DNA of 64,000 nucleotides from contig CM068584.1 of the NCBI GenBank assembly GCA_035048485.1, positions 57,351,739 to 57,415,738 of the forward strand. The letters are read 5' to 3'. Both the position numbers and the translations under genes were made by a program. Below are positions 9,301-20,581 of this stretch, piece by piece. This DNA comes from Pteria penguin. Lineage: Eukaryota; Mollusca; Bivalvia; Pterioida; Pteriidae. Every line of letters begins with the position of its first letter. The stretch's first letter is position 1. The notes below the pieces were generated by a model, which worked only from the letters and a program-made list of their open reading frames with translations, searched no databases and was not told where the DNA came from.

Positions 9301-12184
9301 ACCTGATTTAACTAACAATCTGCTCGGAATTCTCATGCGTTTCCGTAAGGAAAGAATCGCAATTACCGCAGATATTGAGCAGATGTTTTACTGTTTTGGC
9401 GTCAGTGTCGCAGACCAGAACTTTTTGAGATTCTTGTGGTACAAAAGTAACGATCCGTCGAAGGAGCTTGCCGAATATAGGATGACTGTACATGTGTTTG
9501 GCAATACACCGTCGCCGTCAGTGGCTACGTATGGGCTCAGGAAATCTGTGTCGTTCAGCACGCAATCTGATGTCAGCCATTTCGTTCACCGAAACTTCTA
9601 TGTCGATGACGCTTTGACATCACTCGCTGATGAAGACCAAGCCATTGATCTCCTCAGAAGGACACAGCAAGTACTTCTCGTCGGAGGAGGACTTCGTCTA
9701 CACAAGGTAACATCAAACAGTCAGAAAGTAGTGAATGCCTTCCCTGAGGAGGACAGAGCACAGGATCTTCAAAACGTTAATCTTAATTTTGACGTAATAC
9801 CCATGCAGAAAAGCCTTGGCCTTACTTGGGACTTACAAAGTGACTCATTCAAATTTGATTTTCCCATTCAATCGAGCCCATTCACTAAACGAGGAATGCT
9901 GTCAACATTAAACAGTTTGTACGACCCTATCGGATTCATCGCTCCAGTTGTGCTTCGGGGAAAAATTATGTTTCGCAAGATACTGGACTCTTCTTACGGA
10001 TGGGATGATTCTTTACCTCCAGAGCACGAGTTGGAATGGAGAAAATGGTGTGACTCGCTTGTTGATTTGGCCAACCTATCGGTCCCTCGTACATACTCAC
10101 CATCATCGCTTCAGGATTGCTCGCGACTAGAAGTGCACGTCTTCTGTGATGCATCCGAGACAGCAATCTCCGCCGTAGCTTACCTGAATGCGATCTATTC
10201 CGATAAGGGTGATATTGGATTTCTCATTGGCAAATCAAAGCTTGCACCGACTCACGGCCATACTGTGCCCCGTTTAGAACTGTGTGCCGCCGTACTTGGC
10301 TCCGAGATAGCCACCATAGTAATCGATAACATAGATGCTAAGATTGACCAGATTTGGTTTTATTCCGATAGCCGCATCGTATTGGGGTACCTTAACAACA
10401 CATCTAGACGCTTCTATACTTACGTTTCGAATCGTGTTCATAAGATTCTCAAGATAGCTCCAGCGGAACAATGGAAATATGTACCATCAGAGAGGAATCC
10501 AGCGGATATTGGATCGAGATCAGTCGCGGCAGCAGATCTTCCCGATAGTTCGTGGATCAAAGGACCAATCCAGCTCGGTATGGATCACGACCGTTTCGAG
10601 GAATATAATCTCGTGGATCCGGATCATGACGAGGATATTCGACCGATAGTTTCATCTTTTAAAACACTGACTGCAAACTCATCATCGTTGGGAATCAAAC
10701 GCTTCGAAAACTTCTCGTCCTGGAACTCATTGGTGAGAGGCACAAGCTTTCTTAGATCCGTTGTGTTTAAACGCCTAGGCATTGTCTGCGATAGACGGTC
10801 TTTGTCGTTTCGTCATTCTACTGAAAGCTTCATATTGAAGACCGTTCAGCGAGAGCTACTGACCCGTGAAGTAGTTAGTTTGAAGGCTGGTGCGTCTCTT
10901 CCTAGAAACAGCACCATACTGAATTTAAATCCTTATCTTGATGATAGTGGTATTTTAAGGGTAGGAGGACGCCTCAAGGCTGCAGACATGGAACTCAATC
11001 TTAAACATCCAGTCATTGTTCCGCGTAGCGCGCATATCGCTCGCCTTATCATTAATCAGCACCACATGTTGGTTCATCATCAGGGACGTCACGTGACCGA
11101 GGGTGCCGTTCGTAGTGCGGGATACTGGATCGTGGGCGGAAAGAGATTAATTTCTTCCATTATTTTCAAGTGCGTCTATTGTAGGAAATTACGCGGTCGT
11201 ATAGAACATCAGAAAATGGCCGACCTCCCCTCTTCGCGTTTGCAGGCGTCGCCGCCATTTTCTTTTGTTGGCGTTGACGCATTTGGACATTGGAACATCA
11301 TTCATCGCAAAACACGTGGAGGCGTAGCCAACAGCAAGCGTTGGGCAATACTTTTCACATGCCTTACATCCAGAGCATCCCATATCGAGGTAGTCGAGGA
11401 TATGTCATCTTCGTCGTTTATCAACGCATTAAGACGCTTCATGTCGATTCGAGGAAAGGTCATAGAATTTAGGTCAGACCGAGGCACTAACTTCGTGGGA
11501 AGTACGGATGACCTACATATTGATGCAGTATCCGTCGAGGACCCTCCTGTGAAGACCTTTTTGTATGATCGCGGTTACACATGGATGTTTAACGCACCTC
11601 ATTCGTCCCATATGGGAGGCGTTTGGGAAAGGATCATCGGACTTGCTCGCCGTGTGCTAGATGCTATTTTATTGGAGGAACCTCGGCAACACTTGACGCA
11701 TGACATCTTAGTCACACTCATGGCCGAAGTGTGCGCGATACTCAATAATCGCCCTCTGGTTCCAGTTTCTACCGACCCAGACAACCCGTACGTACTATCA
11801 CCAAATATGCTTCTCACACAAAAGACGGACATCGATATACCGCCGTTTCAGCATTTGGATTTGAAAGACATGCATGTTTCACAGTGGAAGCGCGTTCAAG
11901 TTCTCGCGGACCGATTTTGGAAGCTTTGGCGAAATGAATATTTGCAACTTCTACAAGGTCGAAGAAAGTGGAAGGACTCTCGGACTAATCTTCAAGTCGG
12001 TGATATTGTTTTACTAAGGGACAAGGATACCCATCGGAACGATTGGCCCATGGGAGTAATAAACAAAGTGTTTCCGTGTGCTGACACAAAAGTTCGCAAG
12101 GTGGAACTTCGTATTTACAAGAATGGACAAGTAGTGCATTATGTGCGTCCTGTAACTGAACTGGTTGTTTTATTGCCTAAGTAA
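6313..12184 (+). CDS. gag-pol: BEL/Pao gag-pol polyprotein with one N-terminal frame offset
   Basis: One frame of about 1914 codons (6440-12184; no ATG at its left edge) encodes, with residue 1 at 6440: a coiled gag region; Cys/His zinc knuckles (residues about 487-545, CFKCCNSTEHVARNC); an aspartic protease of the DUF1758 type (IDDQSNQS near 621); reverse transcriptase (ITADIEQMF near 975, YVDD at 1054); RNase H (VFCDASETA near 1234); an integrase zinc domain (about 1538-1581); an integrase core with D1613, D1680 and E1730; and a DUF5641-type C-terminus. A better start is ATG 6313, which opens a typical BEL gag N-terminus (MSESKEEQ..., RSLTEKGTEM) in the preceding frame, one base out of register. 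The change of register lies around 6455-6475. It may be a mutation, an assembly error or recoding; no classical slippery site is obvious. Confidence 0.93.
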
Positions 12185-12221
12185 GATAGAGTTTATGTAG
12201 TGACAGTCGTCAGGCGGGGAG

Positions 12222-12753
12222 TGTGCCGGATCAATTCCGGATTATGTGTTATCCGTTTTCGTGTTCTTTGTTTATTCGTGTGCAGAACTCCTCATTAAGC
12301 GTTAGTTCAACGTTTCGCCATGGAATCCTAAGGCAGAAGCCTCACGACTATCACGTCGTCAACAGTGTGTAGCTGTTCTTGTCGAGTCTTATGTCCCCAT
12401 GGTGTAAGTGTACTTTATTTTCTAGTACCGGTGCTCTTTTAAATCGTGTTTGGCGTGTACATTGTACTTTCGTATTCTACTTTCGTATTGAACATTTATA
12501 CTGCAATATTTTCATCGTGATTTGAGGTCGAAGATTGAACCTTTATATCATTTACATTAGATCTTGTCTATTATTTCATTGAAATCATTGTTAGGTCATA
12601 CAGTAATGTATTGTTTTATATTGTATTTGCAGTCTTGTACCCTTTGTTGTCCTGTCAATATTAAAGTGTTGAATCTTGTGATCCGCACTGGCTTTTCATT
12701 ATGGACCTTGGCAGGCGAGGGTAACCACTGACTCATATTATGGAGGCAGTACA
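12222..12753 (+). repeat. 3' LTR of the BEL/Pao element
   Basis: Preceded by the purine-rich tract AGGCGGGGAG (12212-12221). It begins and ends as the 5' LTR does. By eye the only difference from the 5' LTR is the 4-bp change near 12741. Confidence 0.93.
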
Positions 12754-15512
12754 CTGTTGGTAAATGTTTTTGATTTCTATGTCATCTAAAGCCTTGCCGG
12801 AGTTGGGGGTATATTGATCAGAATATATGGCAAATGCCTTTGCCAGATTTTTACTAGCATTTGTGTCTCTCAAACCCTTTTCCAGATATGTCTGATCCAA
12901 ATATTTGTCCATGTTCAGTGTAGACTCTATGATTATGTGTACACGTATCTCGGTATCCCTGTTTTCGTTTCCAAATGTCAAAATACTTCCATCAGCTGAT
13001 ACTGACACTGGATATAACACATGAGGTTGATCTACATCAGATGGGTAGAGATCTGTTGCCTGTTCATCAATTGGTAATCCAGTGGACATGATGGAAGGTT
13101 CCTGTAGAGTATCAAGATAATATGTCGGCAATTCTGTTGCAATGGTTGTACATCTCGAGTAAATACTCTCGAATGTTTTGCATTCTTCAAGAGTCTGCAG
13201 GGTCTTTTAAAAAAGACTTGTCTATCCATCACATCATCTTTTGCAACAGCAATTGAGGTGGATGTAGTTATATTGTTATTACCATTCTCTGTAGTGCTGT
13301 CATGTTCCTTCGCCGGATGTTCCACTTTTTGTTCATGTTTTGTGTTTGGAATACTTGCATTGAATTTGAAACATTTCAATCCATGTCCTTTATGAATATT
13401 GTCGTCAGTACATGTACAGCTTAAATTGCGAAACCATATCTCTCCTGGTGTTTTTGTTACAATTTGATGAATTTTCATCGTCCCTGGAATGGTTTTCAGT
13501 ATTGGTAAATTCGTGAATGTTTTAATACTATCTGGAACAACCTCATAGACTAAATTGTTTGACTCTTCCTTTGTGGTTCTAACAAATGATGCTGCATCAG
13601 TTATATCTGTTCCATGTAACACTTTCTGGTCTGCATTACGTTTCACTGCTGCGCCAACACCATCAGGGGCTCCCTTTCCGTGCCCTGCTTCATGGTAATT
13701 TCAGGTCGCAAATAATATGTCACGTTTTGCCATTTCTCTGGAAAACAAAAAGAAGTTGCCTTTCTGTTTATACTGTGCCGAGGGACCATCATTGAAAAAG
13801 TGAACTGTATCTACCTCTGGATGCATGTGTTTTATGCCATCTAGAACTGGATCTAGGTAAGCCCATATTGCTGGTGGCGTGTGGTCAAGAGAATCAGACA
13901 CTGAACAAAAAGGATGCGTCGCTTTATCCTTCCCAGTATAGTATACTCCAGTGTGTAGGGTAATTTGCTTTTTTGAGGCACCGAAGTGCATGCTTTGGAT
14001 TTCCTTTTCCAGTTTGCTATAATAATTTTCAGCAAAATCTACATGAATAAGTACTTCATTGCCTTGCAGATTCTCTTTCGTCGTCTGGTAGTGCTTGAAT
14101 TGGTTAGATATATTGAAAGAATGTATCTTCAGTTTGGTCATTTCAGTGTGGAAGTTATCAACCAGCTCTACTAGTGTGCCTTGAACTTTCTCTTTTACCG
14201 TTAATTTTACTTTTTCCTCTGATTTGATTGACCGATTTTCTGACTTTGTTTTCCACTGGGCCCATGAAATTTCTTTATTTTCATCATAGTTAGTTCCTTC
14301 TGAGATAAGATGTATGTTGTTGCAGTCATCACATTTCCCATACATACAATCTATGTTGTCAATATAACATGTGGTATTCTTCACAAGCTGACTCAGATTG
14401 TTTGTTGAAATAACCTTTTCACGGAAAAGTGCTGAAGCAAGGAATTGTACATTTTCATGAAGTTTACAAGCACAGGTCTCGCGATCCCATTGCGTTGGCT
14501 TCACTACCCAGAATGGTTTCTGTCTACAAAATGTTGTGTAGCTAATTTTGCAGTCTTTGTTTTCCTCACAGAATTTTACGTGTAGTTCTTGCAGTGTTGA
14601 ATTAAGAATTCTCTTGTTTTTTTTTTTTTTATTTTCTTTTTTTGTGATTGTTTGTTTCGATCCTGGTGTAAGTCTACTATTTTCGTCTCTTTCGTAGAAT
14701 TCAAGAATCCTCTTGTGAAGTCTTTCTGACAGACACCCTTTCATTTGGGAAGGGTTACCTTTGCTGCTTATGCCCATTTCTCGTTTCGCTCTAGTGGTCA
14801 TCCTGTACTTTCTGAGAATCTTTCCTGTAGCTATTTCTGAAATGCTTTTCTTCTGTGCACGATTTCCCTTTGCATACTTTTCTTTTAACTGGTCATTCAA
14901 TGCATGCTGGAATAAAACCATTTTCCTTAATCGTATTAGTCTGCCACTAACATCCTTTCCTTTGACTTTATTTGACACCAGTAAGCCTCTTAGAAGTCGT
15001 CTTGTTTTTTTTTTTTTTCTTGGAGTTTCATTCATTTCTTTGTTTTTGCTTTTCTCTCTGACCCAACGCTTTTTGTACATTTCTGTCCTTTTCTTCTGAA
15101 TTGCTAATTCTGTTCTTAATAAATCATTATCTCTGTAACATTTAGCCATCTTCCTGTTTCGATGCTTTTTGGCAGATACTCTCTGGTGTGTTGTGATTTC
15201 AGCAGAATTATTTGGGGACATCGGAGGAGTTAGACACTCAAGTACTTTTTTGTCTTTTGCCCGTTTCCTCTGTAATCTTTTTTCTTCTCTCCACTTTTTA
15301 CGCTGTTGTCTCTGTGCCCTTTCAGACAATGAAGCAATATTCACTCTTTTACCAACAGTCAGATCTTCTTGATATTTTCTTTTCTTCTTGAGTAAATACT
15401 GCTCCCGTCTTTCTTTATCAGCATTTCTTCTGAATCTGTAGAGTCGCTGCCTTTCAGCATTAGTCAATGCCATTATGCCTCTGCTGAAAAAAAAAAATGA
15501 ATTCAGTATCAA
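12754..15512 (-). pseudogene. transposase-like gene of an unnamed family, interrupted by BEL/Pao
   Basis: The likely start is ATG at 15473 (MALTNAERQRLYRFRR), a few bases after a polypyrimidine tract plus CAG, so an upstream non-coding exon is likely. A very basic N-terminus of about 240 residues is followed by a Cys-containing middle (CYIDNIDCMYGKCDDCN). The core has spaced acidic motifs VDFAENY, CSVSDSLD and FFNDGPSAQYKQKGNFF, then HGKGAPDGVGAAVKR. This pattern recalls the RNase H-like fold of DDE transposases; it is common in uncharacterised invertebrate proteins. Breaks: a TGA at 13701-13703 where the family appears to have Trp, a frame slip near 13195-13215 in a T/A run, and the BEL/Pao insertion at 12754. 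The remaining C-terminus lies at 5217-5486. Family assignment and catalytic role are inference. Confidence 0.55.
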
Positions 15513-15615
15513 TATTTATCATATCTTTTGATGTGTTATGCAGGATAATAAACCACAAGGGTTAATGGTTTGATAGTTCAGAGATAGATTCCTCATGACG
15601 AGTGCTTTTATTTGG

Positions 15616-15890
15616 ATTGATTGATTGATTATTGTTTTACGTTACACCACGAATATTTCACGTATATGGTGACGGCATCTGCCTGATGCGGGGCATACAA
15701 ATTTTGACCTTTGCAACGGACCCACCCGAAGCAGTAAGGGATCTTTAACGTGCCATGCGTACCATGACACGGGGCCTCGGTTTTTACTGTCTCATCCGAA
15801 AGACATGACACCGGCATGGCCAGAGCGGGACTCGAACTCCGGCCTCCCGATCAGGAGTCTGACGCGATACCACTAGTTCACGCCGGCTTA
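15616..15890 (-). mobile_element. SINE-A copy, full length
   Basis: Read on the minus strand it has a tRNA-like head (box B near 15830-15845), a body with the block AAAAACCGAGGCCCCGTGTC, and a tail ACGTAAAACAATAATCAATC with short ATTG repeats. Flanks CTTTTATTTGG (15605-15615) and CTTTTCTTTGG (15891-15901) are an 11-bp target-site duplication with one mismatch. Non-autonomous retroposon transcribed by RNA polymerase III and mobilised by a LINE. Confidence 0.88.
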
Positions 15891-16225
15891 CTTTTCTTTG
15901 GAACAATGACTTTTGACCTAGGAACCTTGACCTTGAACTATGACCTACTTTTCAAAAACGTTAACCTTGGCAATAACTTTTGAACTACAAGAGGTAGGGC
16001 TTTGATATTTCACATGCAGATTCCCCGTAACAAGGGCTTTCATTTAGAACCATTACTTTTGACCTAGTGACCTTGTCCTTGATCTTCTTTTCAAAAACTT
16101 TAACCTTGGCCTTAACTTTTGAACCACAAGAGATAGAGTTTTGGCACTTCACACGTGTCTTTCATGGCAAGGGCTTTCATTTGGAAACTTTGACCTGCTT
16201 TTCAAAACTTTAATTAATTGATTAT
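15891..16225. repeat. dispersed CTTTGACCT/ACCACAAGAG repeat
   Basis: Imperfect units of roughly 130 bp contain phrases such as TAACTTTTGAACTACAAGAG, AGGGCTTTGATATTTCACA and TGACCTTGACCTTG. Related text occurs near 39770-39920 and 52430-52560. This is a low-copy tandem block of a family I associate with molluscan genomes. No coding potential. Confidence 0.6.
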
Positions 16226-17310
16226 TAATATTTACAAATGCTAGCGAGCTATGTTGTCTTCCGACAACTCTTGTTTGTTTGTCCATCACGAAATTCTTAT
16301 ACACCCTCATTTAAAAATGTCAGTGGTTAACAATAATGCTGTAATACTAATGTCATTTCTCTATCTGTCTGTCTGTCTCCATCTCGTCCGGGCTTCTCCT
16401 TTTTAACCACAGGGTGTATAAAACTAAAAATTCAATGTTGCTGAATGATAGATATTGACTTGTACTTTTGCGCGGTGGTTTCTAATTTGGATTTTCATAC
16501 CTGGAGTGGGGAAAATGAGTGGGATCAGAAAACCTTGTATGAGCCTCTCCTTAACTACAGGGGATACAAAGTTTTTGATGGTGTCATCTGACAATTTGTT
16601 ACTTGTAGTTGTGCACCTTGCAACTGGGTTCTAATTACCCTGTGATGGTGGGGTCATAAAAACTTGAATGGACTTCTCCTTACACAAATAAGGTTAAAAG
16701 TTGTAAAAATTATCAAATATCATGGACTTGTAAGTTAATTTTTAAAGAATGCCAGTGTATATATTTTGATATCTATTTGTTTCAATATAAATTTGTTTAT
16801 ACCAATATTTAGATCAATGCATTCATCCGGATGAAACGCATTCATCATTGACATTAACAACTACATGTAGGAAAGAAAAAAGAGGAGTTACCGGCTCAGT
16901 TATGTGGCAGAAGTCACCATGGAGCTATACAATACATGAATATAAATAATATAATAGAACATTTAACACATTACAAAAATATTTGATTGTAGTGCAATTA
17001 CGATACCGACTTAGGACGGTCATTTAATTTGACAAAAGCCAAACAAATGGTATGGTTAACCGGTTTACGGGCCCACCTTCCCACTCACCGTAACAGCAGA
17101 ACAATCAAAAGACGTACATTTAAAAAGTTATAAATAATCCTCCATGTAAAGAACAAGGGTCAACAGGTATCGCATATTGAGAGGTCATAAAAATATAAAC
17201 ACGTAAGGTATTGTAAAACACATAATGGTATAAAAATATATGCGACATCAACATGATAAACCGTGCTCTGCCAGTCTGAAAGCGAGCTAAGACCCTAGAT
17301 CTGTAGGAGT
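16226..17310. other. intergenic stretch, no gene seen
   Basis: No sustained ORF or known motif on either strand. Contains short CTGTCTGTCTGTC and T-rich segments. 16870-17440 has mixed composition (GTTACCGGCTCAG, CCCACCTTCCCACTCACCG) that may be part of an unrecognised repeat with the stem-loop that follows. Confidence 0.4.
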
Positions 17311-17411
17311 CCCGACTAACAGTCAGAGGGGACGAGGTTCAGGACCATGTCTCCTCTGAAAGAGGTTTGGACAAGGCCCGTCATATAGTCCCCACCGCCC
17401 TGTTAGTCGGG
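17311..17411. repeat. nested inverted repeat (stem-loop capable)
   Basis: The outer arms CCCGACTAACAG (17311-17322) and CTGTTAGTCGGG (17400-17411) are perfect complements of 12 bp. Inside, CAGAGGGGAC (about 17324-17333) pairs with GTCTCCTCTG (about 17349-17358) with one non-Watson-Crick position. It could form a branched RNA or be the edge of a repeat. Confidence 0.7.
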
Positions 17412-17450
17412 AATAGAAGGAGAATTTCCGATGATGATAATGGTCATTTT

Positions 17451-17680
17451 TTTCTATAAAGAACTCTTGAGTTATGAATCCTTAACCGTTTTTTAAACAA
17501 CTTCAAAAATTTATAGCACTTTATAATTGTAATAGTCACTAATACATGTTGTACATGGTTCAATGGTAAATGGTAATTTTTTTTTTCTATAAAGAACTCT
17601 TGAGTTATGAATCCTTAACCGTTTTTTAAACAACTTCAAAAATTTATAGCACTTTATAATTGTAATAGTCCCTAATACAT
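17451..17680. repeat. 97-bp direct repeat, period 133 bp
   Basis: Copies at 17451-17547 and 17584-17680 both begin TTTCTATAAAGAACTCTTGA and end in CTAATACAT. They differ at one position by eye (CACT against CCCT). The 36-bp spacer is not repeated. Confidence 0.92.
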
Positions 17681-17875
17681 TTTGTTCAAATCCTGTTAAA
17701 ATTGATACACATCTGTATAATTTTTTTCAAATGAATTGATATGGTATTCTAGCATATACAATTCATTTTTGTCATAAACTATTTTTCGATACTTCGCTTT
17801 TGTAACCCTGATGCTGATATTAAAATTTACACAGGATTTCCCTCTTTTGCCAGCCTTATCAGCTTCTTTACATTT

Positions 17876-18715
17876 GTGCAACCAGCCTGTAACTTCCTTT
17901 ATTATGTTGGCACAGAAAACACGTCAAAGGAATTCCATATGCAGTACTTAATAAACGTGGCCGTACAAGATCGTTGTCACCAATGGAAGAACTATTCATT
18001 ACACTTGTTAGACTCCGGAAAGGTTTTCCAGAAAAGCATATTGGCGATTTGTATGGCATTTCTGAAAGACATACATCATAAATCATAAACACTTGGGTCC
18101 TATTCTTTGCAGACAGACTGAACAGCCCACCAATCTGGCCCAGGAAAGAGCATCTACAGAGTACAATGCCCCAGATTTTCAGACAGTTCTATCCAACAAC
18201 AAGGACTATTATAGACTGAACAGATATTTTTCTTGAACACCCTCAGCATCTGAATGCCAACGAGAGACCTTCTCCTAGTACAAACATCATAACACTGCTA
18301 AGGGACTTGTAGCCATCGCTCCTAGTGGTCAGATCACATTTGTGTCACCTTTGTATGCTGGGAGGTGTTCTGACAAGAAGATAATTCGACACTGGAATTT
18401 TAGATATAATTTAAGGAGATGGTGTGATGGTGGATAGGGGCTTTGATATTGCAGCAGATTTAGAGAGTCGAGGAGCTTCTTTAATAATGCCATCATTTTA
18501 AAGCGGCCAAGACCAATTTACACCATCACAACTTGTGAACTCTAGGGAAATAATTATTGTGCGAGTTCATGTCGAGAGAGCAGTGCGGCGAGTTAAAGAC
18601 TTCCAAATCCTACAGAATGTGCCAGTAAGTCTGTTTCCAATGTTAGAGAAGATTTGGATTGTATGTGGACATTTGGCCAACTTCACTGGAACTTTGTTTA
18701 AAAATCCAATTTAAA
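17876..18715 (+). pseudogene. DDE_Tnp_4-type transposase remnant (PIF/Harbinger or ISL2EU-like)
   Basis: Reading across frames gives a colinear transposase. A helix-turn-helix-like N-part begins at 17971 (SLSPMEELFITLVRLRKGFP, then EKHIGDLYGISE). The catalytic blocks then follow in order: TIIDCTEIFLE (first Asp), GDGVMVDRGFDIAADLESRG (second Asp), and RVHVERAVRRVKDF (Glu), with PMLEKIWIVCGHLANF near the end. This order and spacing fit the DDE_4 superfamily, which moves DNA by cut and paste. Several frameshifts and stops separate the blocks, so it is dead. No terminal inverted repeats were found. Confidence 0.75.
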
Positions 18716-18955
18716 TGAAATCATGATACAATATATGTATATTTGATCATTTATTTATATATAATAGCATCACTGATAAGAAAGATTTCTGAATATTTAT
18801 GTACATGTACAATATCAAATGACATTAGCAACATTTTAAAGTACGGGGCCTTACTGTATATTACATAAGATACATGTTTTTTTTTTCATCAATGTTCAAA
18901 GTAATGACAAAATTTATCTGCAGTTAATGCATCATTATGATTGTCCTAGCTATCT
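18716..18955. other. AT-rich spacer
   Basis: No feature seen between the transposase remnant and the 3' edge of the DIRS-like element. Confidence 0.4.
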
Positions 18956-20581
18956 ACCAAATGTATGGAACGCCATAGCTGCCTTAAGTCTGATGAGTTT
19001 CATAAGGGTTGAATCTTTCGAAGATTTTTTATTTATGATTTCCACCACAGCATTGTTGTCAGACGTAAATAATATCTTTTTGTTTCCTGATTCTGAACCC
19101 CATATTTCCAAGGACAAAACAATTGGGAAAAGTTATTTTATGGCTATTTGGTGTTCTTCCAGGCTGGTTGGCCATGGTAGAGCAAACCATTTGTTTCCAA
19201 AAATAGCAGCAAAACCCATTGAACCCGACGCATCAGTAAATAATGTAATCTGCTCCGATGTTAACCATTTTTGTGAGAGAAAAACAGATTTTCCATTAAA
19301 TTGATCTATGAATGTTTTCCACATTTTTATATCCTCACGTGCTCCCCCATTGAGGTGTATGAAATGGAATGGTTTTGATACCCCACAGGTCAAGTTAATG
19401 AGACGTCTGAGGAATGCCCTCCCAGGTACAACAATCGAACGGGCAAAATTGAGAAGACCAATGAGGGATTGAAGTTCACGAAGTGTTACTTTCCTTTTTT
19501 CTTCAAATTCTGTAAGTTTCGACCGTATTTTTATTATTTTATCTTGTGGAAGGCGACATTCAAGTTTTAACGTATCCACCTCTATGCCATATATGGTGAG
19601 ACATGTGGTAGGGAGAACTGTTTTTTCCATTTTAATTGGAACATTAATTCTTTTACATAGAAACAGGAAATTTGTCAGGTCATCTTTGCATTTCGAAGAT
19701 GCTGTAGGACCTATGAAAAAGAAGTCATCAAGAATGTGTGACATACCGGCAGCATTAAACTTTTTACACATAACCCATTGTAAGGCAATACTGAATTGCT
19801 CGAATATTTGGCATGAGCTACTAGCTCCCATAGGTAGACACTTATCATAATAAAATTGATTGTTCCGGGAAAAGCCCAGTAAATGGTAATCATCGGGATG
19901 GATGGGAATTATACGAAAGGCATCCTGAATGTCCGATTTTGCCATTAAGCTACCCTTGCCAAATTTCTGAACCAGTTTTACAATTTGATCTATGGAGTCG
20001 TACTGGACTTTTGAATTTTCGGGGGGAATGTTTGAATTGACAGAGTGGTCACGTGGGTAGGAAATGTCATGAATTATCCTAAACTTACCAAACTCTGCTT
20101 TCGGTACAACCCCCAAAGGAGACGATATAAAGTTCGCAAATGGAGGAGTTTTGAAAGGACCTGCTGTTCTACCTTTTAGTTTACCTTCCATAATAAAATT
20201 ATCAATAACTTCAGGGTGAGCATGAGTACTTTCGTGATTTTTTGCAATGGTTTTAATGGGAGAGGATGTACACCCTAAACGGAAACCAGCTGTAAAACCT
20301 GTAGTTAATTGTTTCTTTTGGATTGCGTCGTAGCCTGACAAAAATTCTACCAAATTACTTATCCTTATTGGTGTGGGGAGGTCCCTGGGTTGGTTTTGTT
20401 GGCAACTTACTGAGGGCCTCTCTACATTTGTGTCTTGGGTGGGACCCACGGCAGTGCTGGCAGATGTGCAAGTACTGACAAGGGGATGTTTTACATTTCC
20501 CACCCTTGTATGCATAGCATAATTTTTGTTGTTTGGGGGGATTGTTCCGAAAGGAATCATTATTTTGTCTCCCAGTCGCAC
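18956..20581 (-). pseudogene. DIRS-like retrotransposon pol: reverse transcriptase and RNase H, truncated
   Basis: The main frame runs leftwards from about 20581 to a TAA near 19135. It contains the RT entry region (GFTAGFRLG, then TPPFANFISSPLGVVPK), RT core (FRIIHDISYPRDHSVNS, SLMAKSDIQDAFRIIPIHPD, CLPMGASSSCQIFEQFS), the catalytic box HILDDFFFIG, and RNase H (LFTDASGSMGFAAIFGNKW). After the stop the same frame continues into the rest of RNase H (KILFTSDNNAVVEIINK) as far as about 18956. The RT style, with LDDF and the linked RNase H, is that of DIRS-type tyrosine-recombinase elements. No recombinase domain follows, so this copy is 3'-truncated. The pol start overlaps the gag zinc-finger region in another frame. 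Confidence 0.8.

Larger units (their letters stand above)
5487..12753 (+). mobile_element. BEL/Pao LTR retrotransposon, near-complete and recent
   Basis: 7267 bp. The two LTRs (536 and 532 bp) look identical by eye except for a 4-bp difference in the last 20 bases. Both start TG and end CA. A 5-bp target-site duplication CTGTT flanks the element (5482-5486 and 12754-12758). One long gag-pol frame fills the interior. Near-identical LTRs mean recent insertion, because both are copied from one template. It is inserted into the minus-strand transposase-like gene, in the opposite orientation. Confidence 0.95.

Noticed and set aside
6844..11832. Minus-strand and alternative-frame ORFs within the BEL/Pao polyprotein
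   Set aside because: Shadows of the long gag-pol frame, with no domain of their own.
14761..15372. Plus-strand ORFs of 67-112 codons with many Phe and Leu
   Set aside because: They are the complement of the Lys/Arg-rich N-terminus of the minus-strand transposase-like gene.
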